Assembly: GCA_046703825.1 (NCBI GenBank)
Contig: JBJKSO010000087.1
Span: 71,514-135,513, forward strand
From: JBJKSO01 sp046703825
GTDB taxonomy: Bacteria; Chloroflexota; Dormibacteria; Aeolococcales; Bog-877
DNA length: 64,000 nucleotides
Reading direction: 5' to 3'
A program made the position numbers and the translations under genes. The notes under the pieces were generated by a model that saw nothing but the letters and a program-made list of their open reading frames with translations, had not been told where the DNA came from and ran no database searches. Numbering within the stretch: position 1 is the first letter of the stretch; each line of letters opens with the position of its first letter. Below, one piece after another: positions 32,771 through 44,105 of this stretch.

Positions 32771-35647
32771 TCACGCCCCAGTCCGAAACGCCGACCTTGA
32801 GGGCTTGACCGGGCGCATGAGGAACTCGGGGCGCCGTTGACCGCTCGGCCCGAGTTGGGGCTTGGAAAGGTTCAGCCATTGCCGGTACACCCGCCGGCTC
32901 TCCTCTGCGTCCACGAAGACATCCCCGTACCGGTCGTCCGGGAGAGCTGGCTCTAAGCGGACCTTCTGCAGCCAGCAATGCATCCCTGACCAAGGGTCCG
33001 GCTGAACCGGGAAGGCGAGGTTCTGGTGCACGCCAGGATCCTCCCATGAGATGCGTTGGCTGTCGGGGTCCGCTGAGCTGAATGGCCCGATCCCGCTCCG
33101 GTACCGCAGCAGGTAGCTGGTCGGCGACGGATGACTGATATCGGCGGAGGCCGAAGACCAGCGACTGCCCTCTTGCTCGTGCAATCGCCATCGTCCGAGA
33201 TGGTGCGAAAGCGCGCAAACGCCCGGCCGAATCCCTTCCGTGAGCCAAACGGTACAGACCAAATAGCCGATGGCCGTGGTTATCCGCACCAAGTCGCCGG
33301 TGGCCACACCGTGTCGTTCACCGTCGCTTGGAGATAGCCACAAGGGATGGCTGTAGGAGATCTCGTTGAGATACTTCGCGTTCCCAGACCGAGTGTGAAT
33401 TAGAGTGGGCAGTCGAAAGGTCGGGATGAGAACTAGTTCGCCAGCTTCCAGATCAACTCGCCGGTGCGAGACGTGGGACTCGATGTATCCAGGAGTCGCT
33501 TGGTCGCCGAAACCAAAGTCCCGCATCGTCGGCGAAAAGATCTCAAGACGTCGAGATGGTGTCAACCAGCCCACAGTGGCAATACCGTCACCATGCAGTA
33601 CTCCGACAGCGCCAGCCTCGCCCACCAGCGGTGGTGCTTCGTCGTCCGACACCGGCCGCCGCAGCACACCAAGTTCGTCGGGCTTGCATCCAAGCAAATC
33701 CGCAGGTTCGAGCCGCCGCTCGTCCAAGCGGTAGTCGCCAGAACTCAGCTCGACGGCTCCATAGCGCCGCATATAGGCCAGCGGAGCCATCCCTTCTGAC
33801 GCAGCCCTCTCAGCCAGCCCAGGAACTTCCTCTTCAAATATCCACCGGTAGTAGTCATCTACGGTGATCTTCTCGCCCGGGCGGTAAGGCGACTCGAAGT
33901 AACGCCGTATCCCGAGTGCACCATCGGGGTCGATCCGCCAGGAAAGCTCAAACCAGAACTCGTTCTCTTCCCAGACCTCTCCCGGGTTGGCCTCTCTTGT
34001 GTCCGCAACGGGTTGGCCCGCCCTCTCCATGGCGACTCGCTGCACCGGCTGCCGGAACGAGAGCCATCGGCCGGCGTGGGTCTCGTAGGACTGGGTATCG
34101 TGCCGCTCGGCGGAGTGTCCCATGGGAAGTACGTAGTCAGCGAACTGAGCGGTTTCGGACCACGTCGGTGTGAGTGCGACGTGACAACCGATGAGCCGCT
34201 CGTCTGCCAGCACTTCCATCCAACTAAATCCATCCGGGTTGGTCCAGACCGGGTTGTAAACACGCGTGAAGTAGACCTCTAACCTGCCACGACCGTCTTT
34301 GAGAAAGTGCGGCAAGAGGAAAGACATCTCGTTAGTCGAGGTGGGGTACTCGCGCGGCCAGGTGAGCTCGTTCCAGTCCGATACCGGAGGAGGCGGGTTA
34401 GGCCCGTGAGGGATGAATTTGTTCCAGCCGTTTGGACTCGTACCACCTCTGGTCCCCACCGACCCGGTCAGGACCACCAAGAACCACAGGCACCGGGCGA
34501 CCTGCCAGCCGCCGTAGTTTCCGGCGCAGGCAGATCTCCACACGTGCACCGCGAGTCGGTGATCGCAGTTGGCGACGAGCTCAGCGAGCCGCTCAATATC
34601 ATCGACCGGCATGTTTGCTTCTTGCGCTGCAAAGTCAAACGTGTATCGAGCGTAGTCCTCCGTAAGGACGCGCAGGAAGGCGTCGAAGCTACGCACCTCA
34701 TTGGGGTGCAAGGCGTCGAGGTAGGTTTCCCAGTTGACCCACCGCTTCATGAACTCTCGATCGATGCGGCCTGTCCGCAGTAGATGTGCCGCGATCGCTA
34801 ACAGTATCGCCGCCTCGCTGCCCGGCCAGGGTGACAGCCAGATATCGGCCTTCGCGGCGGTGTTGGACAATCGTGGATCAATTACCGCCAGTCTGGCACC
34901 CGCCTCCCTGGCCTCCATGATCCTCTGAGCGTGAGGATTGAAGTAGTGCCCAGTCTCGAGGTGGCTGGAAAGGAGGAGAATTACTTTGGCATTGGCGTAG
35001 TCTGGTGACGGCCTGTCATAACCTCCCCAGAGCGCCAGCCCCAGTCGAGCGCCCGCAGAGCAGATGTTGGTGTGGCTGTTGTGCCCATCCACACCCCAGG
35101 CTTGGAGGACACGCTCAGCGAACCCATCCTCGCCGGGCCGGCCCACATGGTACATGACTTCCTTGTGACGGCCTTCCTGGATGGCCGTACGGATCCGTGC
35201 ACCGATGTCCTCCAACGCCGTGTCCCAGCTGACCTGCTCCCACTGACCACCACCTCGGGGTCCGACCCGGCGGAGTGGGTGGAGGATTCGCTCCGGGTCG
35301 TTCAGCTGGTTGACGGTCGCCGGGCCCTTGGCGCAATTGCGCCCCCGCGATCCCGGGTGCGCTGGGTTGCCCTCGAGCTTCCTGACGGACAGGTCGGCCT
35401 TATCCACGTAGGCAAGAAGACCACATGCGCTCTCACAGTTGAAGCATGTGGTCGGCACCAGGGTGTAGTGGTGCTCCACTCGCCTAGGATGCGCTTTGGC
35501 GTCCAGCTCGACGTGGTCGTCCCAGGTTTCGGGTGGGGGGAAGTTCCTGAGTTGTTCGTGACTTCGCTCCCCCGGTAGGCTGGCACCCCGCTGCGGCGCC
35601 GAGACAGGTTCGGACCCCTCGTTGCCGGACTTAGGAAAGCGGGACAT
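32771..35647 (-). CDS. Molybdopterin-dependent oxidoreductase, catalytic subunit (DMSO reductase/CISM superfamily)
   Basis: The 958-residue protein carries an N-terminal [4Fe-4S] motif (CFNCESACG, later GRNCAKGP), then the Mo-bisMGD domains. SHTNICSAGARLG presents a Cys where superfamily members hold their Mo ligand. The C-terminal cofactor domain includes PLWLSPSDGERHGVATGDLV. No twin-arginine or other signal peptide is visible, so it should work on the cytoplasmic face. It follows the FeS-NrfD fusion gene with a 17-nt overlap. Missing His after the ligand Cys argues against formate dehydrogenase. The substrate (sulfur, arsenic, nitrogen or other oxyanion) cannot be named from sequence. Confidence 0.9.
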   Translation of the reverse strand: MSRFPKSGNEGSEPVSAPQRGASLPGERSHEQLRNFPPPETWDDHVELDAKAHPRRVEHHYTLVPTTCFNCESACGLLAYVDKADLSVRKLEGNPAHPGSRGRNCAKGPATVNQLNDPERILHPLRRVGPRGGGQWEQVSWDTALEDIGARIRTAIQEGRHKEVMYHVGRPGEDGFAERVLQAWGVDGHNSHTNICSAGARLGLALWGGYDRPSPDYANAKVILLLSSHLETGHYFNPHAQRIMEAREAGARLAVIDPRLSNTAAKADIWLSPWPGSEAAILLAIAAHLLRTGRIDREFMKRWVNWETYLDALHPNEVRSFDAFLRVLTEDYARYTFDFAAQEANMPVDDIERLAELVANCDHRLAVHVWRSACAGNYGGWQVARCLWFLVVLTGSVGTRGGTSPNGWNKFIPHGPNPPPPVSDWNELTWPREYPTSTNEMSFLLPHFLKDGRGRLEVYFTRVYNPVWTNPDGFSWMEVLADERLIGCHVALTPTWSETAQFADYVLPMGHSAERHDTQSYETHAGRWLSFRQPVQRVAMERAGQPVADTREANPGEVWEENEFWFELSWRIDPDGALGIRRYFESPYRPGEKITVDDYYRWIFEEEVPGLAERAASEGMAPLAYMRRYGAVELSSGDYRLDERRLEPADLLGCKPDELGVLRRPVSDDEAPPLVGEAGAVGVLHGDGIATVGWLTPSRRLEIFSPTMRDFGFGDQATPGYIESHVSHRRVDLEAGELVLIPTFRLPTLIHTRSGNAKYLNEISYSHPLWLSPSDGERHGVATGDLVRITTAIGYLVCTVWLTEGIRPGVCALSHHLGRWRLHEQEGSRWSSASADISHPSPTSYLLRYRSGIGPFSSADPDSQRISWEDPGVHQNLAFPVQPDPWSGMHCWLQKVRLEPALPDDRYGDVFVDAEESRRVYRQWLNLSKPQLGPSGQRRPEFLMRPVKPSRSAFRTGA

Positions 35648-37172
35648 CCTGGCCTGCTTTCACAAACGCGATTTCATAGGCCAGAAGGCCCGGCTGTACC
35701 AGCGCTCCGGCCACTGCACCCGCTGCCAATACGGTCCCCGCTAGAGCGCCAATTCCCAGCGCCATGGCAAGCGCCGGCACGGCCACTCCACCCAGCCAGA
35801 AGAGTCTCGCGTAGGGGCCGAAAATCAAAAGTCTCGCTGCCACGGCGGCCTGTCGGCTGGGATGCTGGCCAACGTGCTCTAGAGCCAGGAAAAGCAGATG
35901 AGCCGCCGCCCCGACGACCAAGACTACTAGCAGCAGGCGGACCTGCGGACCCGTGGCGCTCGCCAGAACAGACGCCAGAAGCATCAAGCCCGCCCCCGCC
36001 ACGAGCGCCTGTACCAGCAGATGCCAGAAGAACATGGGTGACTGCCACAAGTCTCGACCCTGCGCCTGGTTGAATAGCAAGGCCGAATACCCAGCCGTCA
36101 CTATCGCCACCGGCAGCACTATCCACCTGATTACGTCGAAGATAATCTGCAGTGTTCCAGCAGCCACCCCAGCCGTCAGCAGCGCTCCCACCAAGAGCCA
36201 TGCTCCGCTAAGACCTGAAAACAGAGTGAAGGCAAGCGTCCCCCACACGAGCCAGGACGTTGGATTGGGCTTGGTAAAGAGATAGACGAACCGGTCGGGC
36301 CGCTTGAGGTCCCATAGCAGCAGACCGCCGGTCAGCACCGAGAAAAAAAGCGCTACTGAAGGGGCTGCCAGGAGCACTTCCACTCCCCTCGTCCCGTTGG
36401 CAATGATCGAGAGACATGCGACCAATAGCGCTCCTGTCGCCACGGACTTGGTCCACAGGTAGGTGGAGATCTTCCACCCCCAAGCCCTGGGATGCGCGGT
36501 GTTCAAGGTGGTCCGTGCTGCCTCCGGCGGCCGCCGCCCCCCCTCCGCCGCAAACCGCACCCTATCCGCGTCTGGTTCAGCGTAGATGTACCGCGGCGCC
36601 GCAGGAGCTTCTATGGGATCGAGAGCTGCTTGGTCGGCTCCCACGTAGAACACGTTGGGTCGCGTGTTCTGCTCGGGAGCCCGGACAGCAGTGGGCTTGC
36701 CTGCGATGAACCGGCTGATGCCACTGCCCGGGTCGTCTAGATCACCGACCCAAATAGAGTGAGTGGGACAGACGACCACACAGGCGGGCTCGAGGTTTTG
36801 GTCCACGCGATGGGCGCAGAAGTTGCACTTCGCCGCGGTGTGCGTCTCATCGTCAATGTAGATGGCATCGTAGGGACAAGCTTGGAGGCAGCTCTTGCAG
36901 CCTATGCACCGGTCGGGGTCGAAGTCGACGATCCCGTCTTGCCGCTTGAAGAGGGAGCCAGTGGGACAGATCTGCACACAAGGCGCATCCGTGCAATGGT
37001 TGCACCGCAACACCGCGAACTCACGGCGTGTGTTGGGGAATGCACCCTTCTCCACGTACTTGACCCACGTGCGAAACTGCCCGACCGGCACCTGATGCTC
37101 CGTCTTGCACGCCACCGTGCATGCATGACAGCCGATGCAGGTTCCTTGGTCGATGGCGAAGCCATATCTCAT
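35631..37172 (-). CDS. Fused ferredoxin (4 x [4Fe-4S])-NrfD-like membrane subunit
   Basis: Residues 1-about 180 form a DmsB/NrfC-type ferredoxin with four Cys clusters (CIGCHACTVACK, CNHCTDAPCVQICP, CIGCKSCLQACP, CNFCAHRVDQNLEPACVVVCP). A linker follows, then about 230-513 is an NrfD/PsrC-type domain with roughly eight hydrophobic helices. In most relatives these are two genes. It should take electrons between the membrane quinone pool and the Mo subunit encoded next, 17 nt overlapping. ATG 37172 lacks a strong ribosome-binding site. A -10-like TATATG lies at 37219-37224 (minus strand). Confidence 0.92.
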   Translation of the reverse strand: MRYGFAIDQGTCIGCHACTVACKTEHQVPVGQFRTWVKYVEKGAFPNTRREFAVLRCNHCTDAPCVQICPTGSLFKRQDGIVDFDPDRCIGCKSCLQACPYDAIYIDDETHTAAKCNFCAHRVDQNLEPACVVVCPTHSIWVGDLDDPGSGISRFIAGKPTAVRAPEQNTRPNVFYVGADQAALDPIEAPAAPRYIYAEPDADRVRFAAEGGRRPPEAARTTLNTAHPRAWGWKISTYLWTKSVATGALLVACLSIIANGTRGVEVLLAAPSVALFFSVLTGGLLLWDLKRPDRFVYLFTKPNPTSWLVWGTLAFTLFSGLSGAWLLVGALLTAGVAAGTLQIIFDVIRWIVLPVAIVTAGYSALLFNQAQGRDLWQSPMFFWHLLVQALVAGAGLMLLASVLASATGPQVRLLLVVLVVGAAAHLLFLALEHVGQHPSRQAAVAARLLIFGPYARLFWLGGVAVPALAMALGIGALAGTVLAAGAVAGALVQPGLLAYEIAFVKAGQDVPLS

Positions 37173-38103
37173 CGGCGACCGCCTGCCGACGGAGACCTCG
37201 CCACGCAGTCGAACGCGCCATATAGGACTTGAGCGCCCCGAAGCCTCCCCCTGGAACCGCCCATCTGGTTCACTCTACTCGTTCGAAGTGATTGGCTGGA
37301 AACCGACCTGCCGGCGCCACCCGCCCGGCGTGCGTTGCGTTTGGTTATCGCCACCAACCAGGTCCGGTCGGCGCGCCCAAGCCGCGACTGCCGCCTGAGC
37401 CGCACTGACTCTGGGACGACTCCGGACCGGACGCTCGTTCCGCGCCGTGGCCGGTGTCCACCTGCGGGCGACGCTTCGTTCGGCACCAAGAGGCCGGCCT
37501 TCGACAGCGCCGACACTTGGCGGCTCGGGCAGCCACGGCAACGTGGTGCAGGCTCGGAACTCCACGCGGTCGGAGCCGCTCCGAGATCGGGCGCAGCCAA
37601 GATAGACGGCTACGCCGGGTGAGTTGACACGTCTCCGATTGGTTCACTTGGCGCTGGGTTGGCCTCGGTGCAACAAGCGCCGTGCTGGTGGCAGCCTGTG
37701 GGCTCGGTCGGCTACATTCGCTTCCAAGCTCTGGCCCAAAAGGCCGCCCTGGAAAAAAGGCGCGGCTACCCTTTCTCCTCTTGGTACGGATACGGGTTCG
37801 GCTAGCTTTCATAGAGCGACACGGACCCTGGGGTCGTGCTGCACCCCCCCAGACCTAGTGCTGTTAGCCTCAGCGGCCAATTTCAAATGGGTTCGGGTGG
37901 TCGCTTCGCGGAATCGGCTCCCGCGCTGAAGTAAAGCGGAGGTCTTTCTGAACTTGAGGCGGCGGGCCGGAAGTCCTTGCTCATCTGTCGCAGTGCGCAG
38001 TAGCCGAAGTGAGCTCTGCGGCACCCTGGGGCCTTTGGGCCGGCGGCTGAAAGAGGGGTCACTTGAAGGGACAACCCAGCAAAATCTTGGGGCTTCTTGT
38101 TGG
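37173..38103. other. 930-bp region without a recognisable gene
   Basis: Apart from a possible promoter for the FeS-NrfD gene near its left end, I see no convincing coding region, RNA gene or repeat. Long open frames on both strands lack protein-like sequence and ribosome-binding sites. One frame near 37883-38197 is simply the tRNA-Thr read as protein. Confidence 0.5.
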
Positions 38104-38175
38104 AGCCGACGGGGAGATTCGAACTCCCGGCCAGCGGTTTACGAAACCGCTGCTCTACCACTGAGCTACGTCGGC
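38104..38175 (-). tRNA. tRNA-Thr (anticodon CGT)
   Basis: The minus strand gives a full cloverleaf: acceptor GCCGACG/CGTCGGC with discriminator T, D-arm TAGCTCAGTGGTAGAGC, anticodon arm GCGGT-TTCGTAA-ACCGC (anticodon CGT, codon ACG) and T-arm GGGAG-TTCGAAT-CTCCC. CCA is not encoded. Confidence 0.95.
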
Positions 38176-38484
38176 AGCCGTGACCGGCCCGGCTCACCGG
38201 CAGCGACCGTCTCCCAGTCTATAAAAGTCAGGCCGCTCCCCCGGCCGGCTTCTTCCGGAGCCGGCCACCTCCAGCCACAGGGGACTGCTACCCGCTCGGC
38301 GCTGCCCAGGGTGCCTGGCCCCGAGATCTCGCCAGTGCTAAGGTGGGCCGATCGAGGGAGTTGGTAGGCCATGATGCGCTCGAGAAGGGTTCGTGCCTGA
38401 AGTTGGCGATGTGGCTCCGAGCATGAACGTGTACGAATCCCCTGCCCGGGGTGAGGCAGTCGCACGAGCTCCCTTCCCACACAG

Positions 38485-40836
<2,352 letters not shown>

Positions 40837-40989
40837 CCGCCGACGGCCGTAGCCGCAACATCCTGCGGCCTCGGCTAGAGCAGACGGGATGGACTCCTGG
40901 CGTACTTATCGGACGGTGCCGAGCCCCTGGCGTCGGCAGGGGTCATCGCATCGGTCAGCGAGCAGAGTCCTCACACCAAGCCGCCGCTC

Positions 40990-42279
40990 TCACTGGTGGT
41001 AAAGGTCTGGATGGGCGGACCGGAAAGCGCCCAGGTTGGGACGGATGGACAGCGGGTGAGCCGGCTCGGCGCCGAGCAGCTCGATAGTCTTCAACCCGTG
41101 GCCAGTGATGTATGCGACCACTGTCTCGTCACCGTGCCAGCGACCGGACCGCGCCAGCCGGCTGAGGACCGCCACCGTCACACCTCCCGCGGTCTCGGTG
41201 AAGATCCCCTCCGTTCGGGCTAGCAGATCGATCGCTGCGGAGATCTCTTCCTCGGAGGCTGCCCAAACCACTCCTCCCGTCTCTCTGGCGATGCGCAGCA
41301 CGTCTCTACCATCGGAAGGATTGCCGATCGCGATCGACTTGGCAACCGTGTTGGGCTCGCGCACGGGCTCGATGTCATCCCGTCCGGCGGCCCAGGCTGC
41401 CGCCACTGGGCCACAGCCCGCCGCCTGTGCTCCGTGGAGCCGGGGCCATTTTTCTTCCGCCACCAGCCCCAAGGAGATCAGCTCACCGATCGCCTTGCGA
41501 TGCTTAACGAACTGGCAGCCGCTGCCGATGGGCACCACGATGTCATCTGGAACCCTCCAGCCCAACTGCTCCACGGTCTCGAAGGTCAGCGTCTTGCTGC
41601 CCTCGCTGTAGAAGGGCCTCAGGTTGATGTTGCAGAAGCCCCAGTCCTCGGTATCCGCCAGCTCGCTGCAGAGGCGGTTGACCTGATCGTACGTGCCACT
41701 GACCCGCACCAATCTCGGAGCAAAGGCCCTAGTTAGGGCCACCTTGTTGGCCTCGAGATCGTCTGGGATGACGACCAAGGCCTGCAATCCAGCGTGCGCC
41801 GCATACGCCGCCAGCGAGTTCGCCAGGTTCCCGGTGGAAGCGCAACCGACGATCTTGAAGCCATTGGACCGAGCCCAGGAGATGGCCACGCTGACCACGC
41901 GGTCCTTGAAGGAGTTGGTCGGATTGAGGCTGTCGTTCTTCAGGTAAAGGTTCCGCAGCCCCAGCTGCGCGCCGAGTCGCCGGGCATGTACCAACGGCGT
42001 CATTCCCTCCCCAAGCGTCACTGGCGGCGCTTCGTCCTCGTAAGGGAGCAGTGCCCGGTAGCGCCAGATGCTCGGCGGCCCCGACGCGATTTGCTCTCGG
42101 CTCACAGCGGCAGCCACAGCTTGGTAGTCGTAATCGACCTCGAGCGGACCGAAGCACATCTCGCACACGTGCGTCGCGGCAGTCGGTCTCTGGTACCCAC
42201 AAGCGCGGCAGCGCAGTCCGAGCACGCGGCGGCTGGACCCGGTCGCAACACGACCTTCTAGCTCAGTTGCCTCAAGCAT
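40990..42279 (-). CDS. thrC: Threonine synthase
   Basis: This PLP enzyme converts O-phosphohomoserine to threonine. The protein has about 429 residues, begins MLEATELEGR, then carries a zinc-ribbon-like CRACGYQ...CEMC pair found in this subgroup. The PLP lysine lies in NPTNSFKDR and the phosphate loop in GCASTGNLANSLAA. ATG 42279 is chosen; the frame extends upstream only to TTG 42345. The start overlaps the end of a 34-codon upstream ORF (42272-42376), and pheA lies further upstream, so expression is probably coupled. Confidence 0.93.
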   Translation of the reverse strand: MLEATELEGRVATGSSRRVLGLRCRACGYQRPTAATHVCEMCFGPLEVDYDYQAVAAAVSREQIASGPPSIWRYRALLPYEDEAPPVTLGEGMTPLVHARRLGAQLGLRNLYLKNDSLNPTNSFKDRVVSVAISWARSNGFKIVGCASTGNLANSLAAYAAHAGLQALVVIPDDLEANKVALTRAFAPRLVRVSGTYDQVNRLCSELADTEDWGFCNINLRPFYSEGSKTLTFETVEQLGWRVPDDIVVPIGSGCQFVKHRKAIGELISLGLVAEEKWPRLHGAQAAGCGPVAAAWAAGRDDIEPVREPNTVAKSIAIGNPSDGRDVLRIARETGGVVWAASEEEISAAIDLLARTEGIFTETAGGVTVAVLSRLARSGRWHGDETVVAYITGHGLKTIELLGAEPAHPLSIRPNLGAFRSAHPDLYHQ

Positions 42280-42376
42280 CTTTGGGTAGCTCCAGGATCG
42301 CCCGGTAGCAATCGGTTCGGCCCCTCGATTCGACGACGCGACCAATTCTAGAAGCCCGCACCGTTGGTGAATTCAT
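42272..42376 (-). CDS. Small ORF (34 aa) overlapping the thrC start; possible leader/coupling peptide
   Basis: ATG 42376 follows GAAGGAAAG with good spacing. The frame (MNSPTVRASRIGRVVESRGR then TDCYRAILELPKDA) ends at TGA 42272-42274, overlapping the thrC ATG by 8 nt. It starts 46 nt after the pheA stop. The overlap fits translational coupling of thrC to the small ORF. It has only two Thr and two Ile codons, so classic attenuation is unlikely. Confidence 0.5.
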   Translation of the reverse strand: MNSPTVRASRIGRVVESRGRTDCYRAILELPKDA

Positions 42377-42422
42377 TCTCTTTCCTTCGGACAATGCACC
42401 GTGCCGACGATAGCTGCGAAGC

Positions 42423-43376
42423 TCACTCGGACGAAAAATCATGGATGCCAAACGCACCGAAGACGCGCAGTTCGGTAGTCGACATCGCAAGATCTCTGAC
42501 CACCGTTGCAGCGCAGCTTCCGGTCTCGATTTCCGCGTCAGCGTAGAAGCGGTAATGGAACGGCTGCTGCGGAATGGGACGTGAGTCGAGCCGGGTGAGG
42601 TTACAACCGTGCTCGGCGAGGACCGCCAGGACGGAGAGGAGCCCTCCGGGGCGGTGTCGAGCGGAGAAACCGAGGGAGAGCTTGGATGGCCCCCACAGGC
42701 CGCCAAGGTCGGGTTGGCCGCGCTCCAACGCGAGGAAGCGGGTGCTGTTACAGGGCTCGTCGGCGATGTCGCTTGCCACCACTACCAGCCCGTACCGCGC
42801 TGCGGCGGCAGCACTGGCCACCGCCCCCTCGCCCGGCCGGCCGCGCTCTGCAACCGAGCGCGCCGCACCGGCCGTGTCATGGAACGGGACAGCCTCGACA
42901 CCGTGAGCGGCGAGCCACCCGCGGCATTGCGCCAGCGCCTGCGGGTGGGACCAGGCGCGCCGCACCCGGCCGGGAGCCACAGCCAGGAGGTGATGTCGGA
43001 TGGGCGCCACCAGTTCGCCAACCACCCGCACGGCCGGTTGCGTCCAGAGCAGGTCGGTCACCTCCTGGACCACTCCGGCCAGGCTGTTCTCCACCGGCAG
43101 CACCGCCATCTCGACATCGCCCACCGCCAGTGCTGCAAAGGCGGCCGCGAAACTTGCCTTCCCTACCGTCCTGACACCGGGAAAGAGCTGCTGCGCAACG
43201 CCATCGGAGTGGGCACCGGGCTCGCCCTGATACGCGACTCGAAGCTGCGCCTGTCCCTCGCTACCAGCGGCGAGTGGTGATCTGGCTGGTTTGGGCGCCC
43301 AGGGCGCGACCCCTCTCGGCGCCGCGGGGCCGGTGCGCGAAATCTTACCCGCCCGGCTCGCAGAGGGGCGCGTCAA
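42423..43376 (-). CDS. pheA: Prephenate dehydratase
   Basis: It decarboxylates and dehydrates prephenate to phenylpyruvate. The PDT domain shows YQGEPGAHSDGVAQQLFPG and VLPVENSLAGVV, then the CNSTRFLAL block. A C-terminal ACT domain (GLLSVLAVLAEHGCNLTRLD, then SRPIPQQPFHYRFYAD) would bind phenylalanine for feedback inhibition. The 317-residue frame opens at TTG 43376 without a good ribosome-binding site. Gene order small ORF-pheA-uORF-thrC suggests one leftward transcript. The first about 45 residues are low-complexity. Confidence 0.92.
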   Translation of the reverse strand: MTRPSASRAGKISRTGPAAPRGVAPWAPKPARSPLAAGSEGQAQLRVAYQGEPGAHSDGVAQQLFPGVRTVGKASFAAAFAALAVGDVEMAVLPVENSLAGVVQEVTDLLWTQPAVRVVGELVAPIRHHLLAVAPGRVRRAWSHPQALAQCRGWLAAHGVEAVPFHDTAGAARSVAERGRPGEGAVASAAAAARYGLVVVASDIADEPCNSTRFLALERGQPDLGGLWGPSKLSLGFSARHRPGGLLSVLAVLAEHGCNLTRLDSRPIPQQPFHYRFYADAEIETGSCAATVVRDLAMSTTELRVFGAFGIHDFSSE

Positions 43377-43389
43377 AGGAGCGACGATT

Positions 43390-43575
43390 TCATATGAAGG
43401 TTTCCCCGATCGCGGACGTGACTGATGCGTCGGCCGCCAGCTTTCGCAGTGGAGTAAGGGGGTCCACGGCTCGGCGTCGCCTTACCCAATTGCTGCCCGC
43501 CTCGCTCAAGCGAATGTCCGCGGGTATGGCGTCGTCGCGGCTCACCGTGCGCAGCCACATGGCCAGATCAAGCAT
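43390..43575 (-). CDS. Small hypothetical protein (61 aa) upstream of pheA
   Basis: ATG 43575 has AGGAGG nine bases upstream. The sequence (MLDLAMWLRTVSRDDAIPAD, IRLSEAGSNWVRRRRAVDPL, then TPLRKLAADASVTSAIGETFI broken into short pieces) has ordinary amino-acid composition and an amphipathic helix at its start. The stop is 13 nt before the pheA start. No family is recognised. Confidence 0.45.
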   Translation of the reverse strand: MLDLAMWLRTVSRDDAIPADIRLSEAGSNWVRRRRAVDPLTPLRKLAADASVTSAIGETFI

Positions 43576-43842
43576 CGCGACGGTCCTCCTGGGCTTGCTG
43601 ATCAGCGGCCTGACGCCGGAAGTGTCCACGGCAACGAGTGCAGTGCAGGGTACGTGAGCCGACGGCCCTGGAGAAGTGCCGATGCCGTGCGAGGCAGTCC
43701 TCTATCCGGGTAGCCACTCGATACCGGCAATGCGCAAACTGAGCCCACCCTCTCACAGCCGTACCTGCGGGGCGTGCTGCCGCGGATCGCAAGCGACTCG
43801 AATCGGGTGGTGTCATGCTCCGCCTTGTGTGGTGGTGTGGGT

Positions 43843-43869
43843 AAAAAAAAGCCCCCGTGACTCGGGGGC
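43843..43869 (-). terminator. Strong intrinsic terminator (minus strand)
   Basis: A 7-bp all-but-perfect G/C stem, GCCCCCG (43851-43857) with CGGGGGC (43863-43869) and a 5-nt loop, is followed in the minus direction by eight T. It ends a short unit that begins at the promoter 43992-44022. Confidence 0.9.
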
Positions 43870-43898
43870 CGGTAGCTCCTGGCTGCTGGGCGCGGAGG

Positions 43899-43982
43899 CT
43901 AGCTGACCGACCCCTCCTCGATGAGGAGTACCAGGGCCATCAGGCCCTCGGCCATCAGCACAAACCGCCGGGCAGTGAACAA
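43899..43982 (-). CDS. Possible 27-aa hydrophobic peptide in a short transcription unit
   Basis: TTG 43982 (almost at the expected transcript start) opens a frame reading MFTARRFVLMAEGLMALVLL then IEEGSVS, ending TAG 43899-43901. Shorter versions from ATG 43955 or 43940 exist. No clear Shine-Dalgarno. It could be a leader peptide, a small membrane peptide, or non-functional within an sRNA. Confidence 0.3.
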   Translation of the reverse strand: MFTARRFVLMAEGLMALVLLIEEGSVS

Positions 43983-43991
43983 GGTGATGGC

Positions 43992-44022
43992 TACTCTTGC
44001 AGATTGCTCGCGAGGGTGTCAA
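43992..44022 (-). promoter_or_regulatory. Promoter candidate with consensus -35
   Basis: On the minus strand TTGACA (44022-44017) is followed after 19 bp by AGAGTA (43997-43992). It drives a predicted transcript of about 143 nt that ends at the 43843-43869 terminator. A CTCGCGAG palindrome lies in the spacer. Confidence 0.5.
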
Positions 44023-44105
44023 GGAAATCCCGGAGGCTGTAGCTGGGTCGGTTTCGCCAAGAGGCGGCAGAGGCGACCGGTCTGGCGCGGGTTTGCCGGT
44101 GAACC

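Noticed and set aside
32771..35647. Formate dehydrogenase identity for the Mo-oxidoreductase.
   Set aside because: The expected His after the Mo-ligand Cys/Sec is missing and no TGA-Sec codon is seen at the site.
37883..38197. A minus-strand open frame through tRNA-Thr.
   Set aside because: Its central part is just the tRNA gene read as protein (a common artefact); no ribosome-binding site.
40837..40989. Terminator between copA and thrC (CCCCTG/CAGGGG).
   Set aside because: Short 6-bp arms, 7-nt loop and no U-tract in either direction.
42280..42422. T-box or Thr-rich attenuator upstream of thrC.
   Set aside because: No specifier loop, T-box sequence or run of Thr/Ile codons; only the small overlapping ORF.
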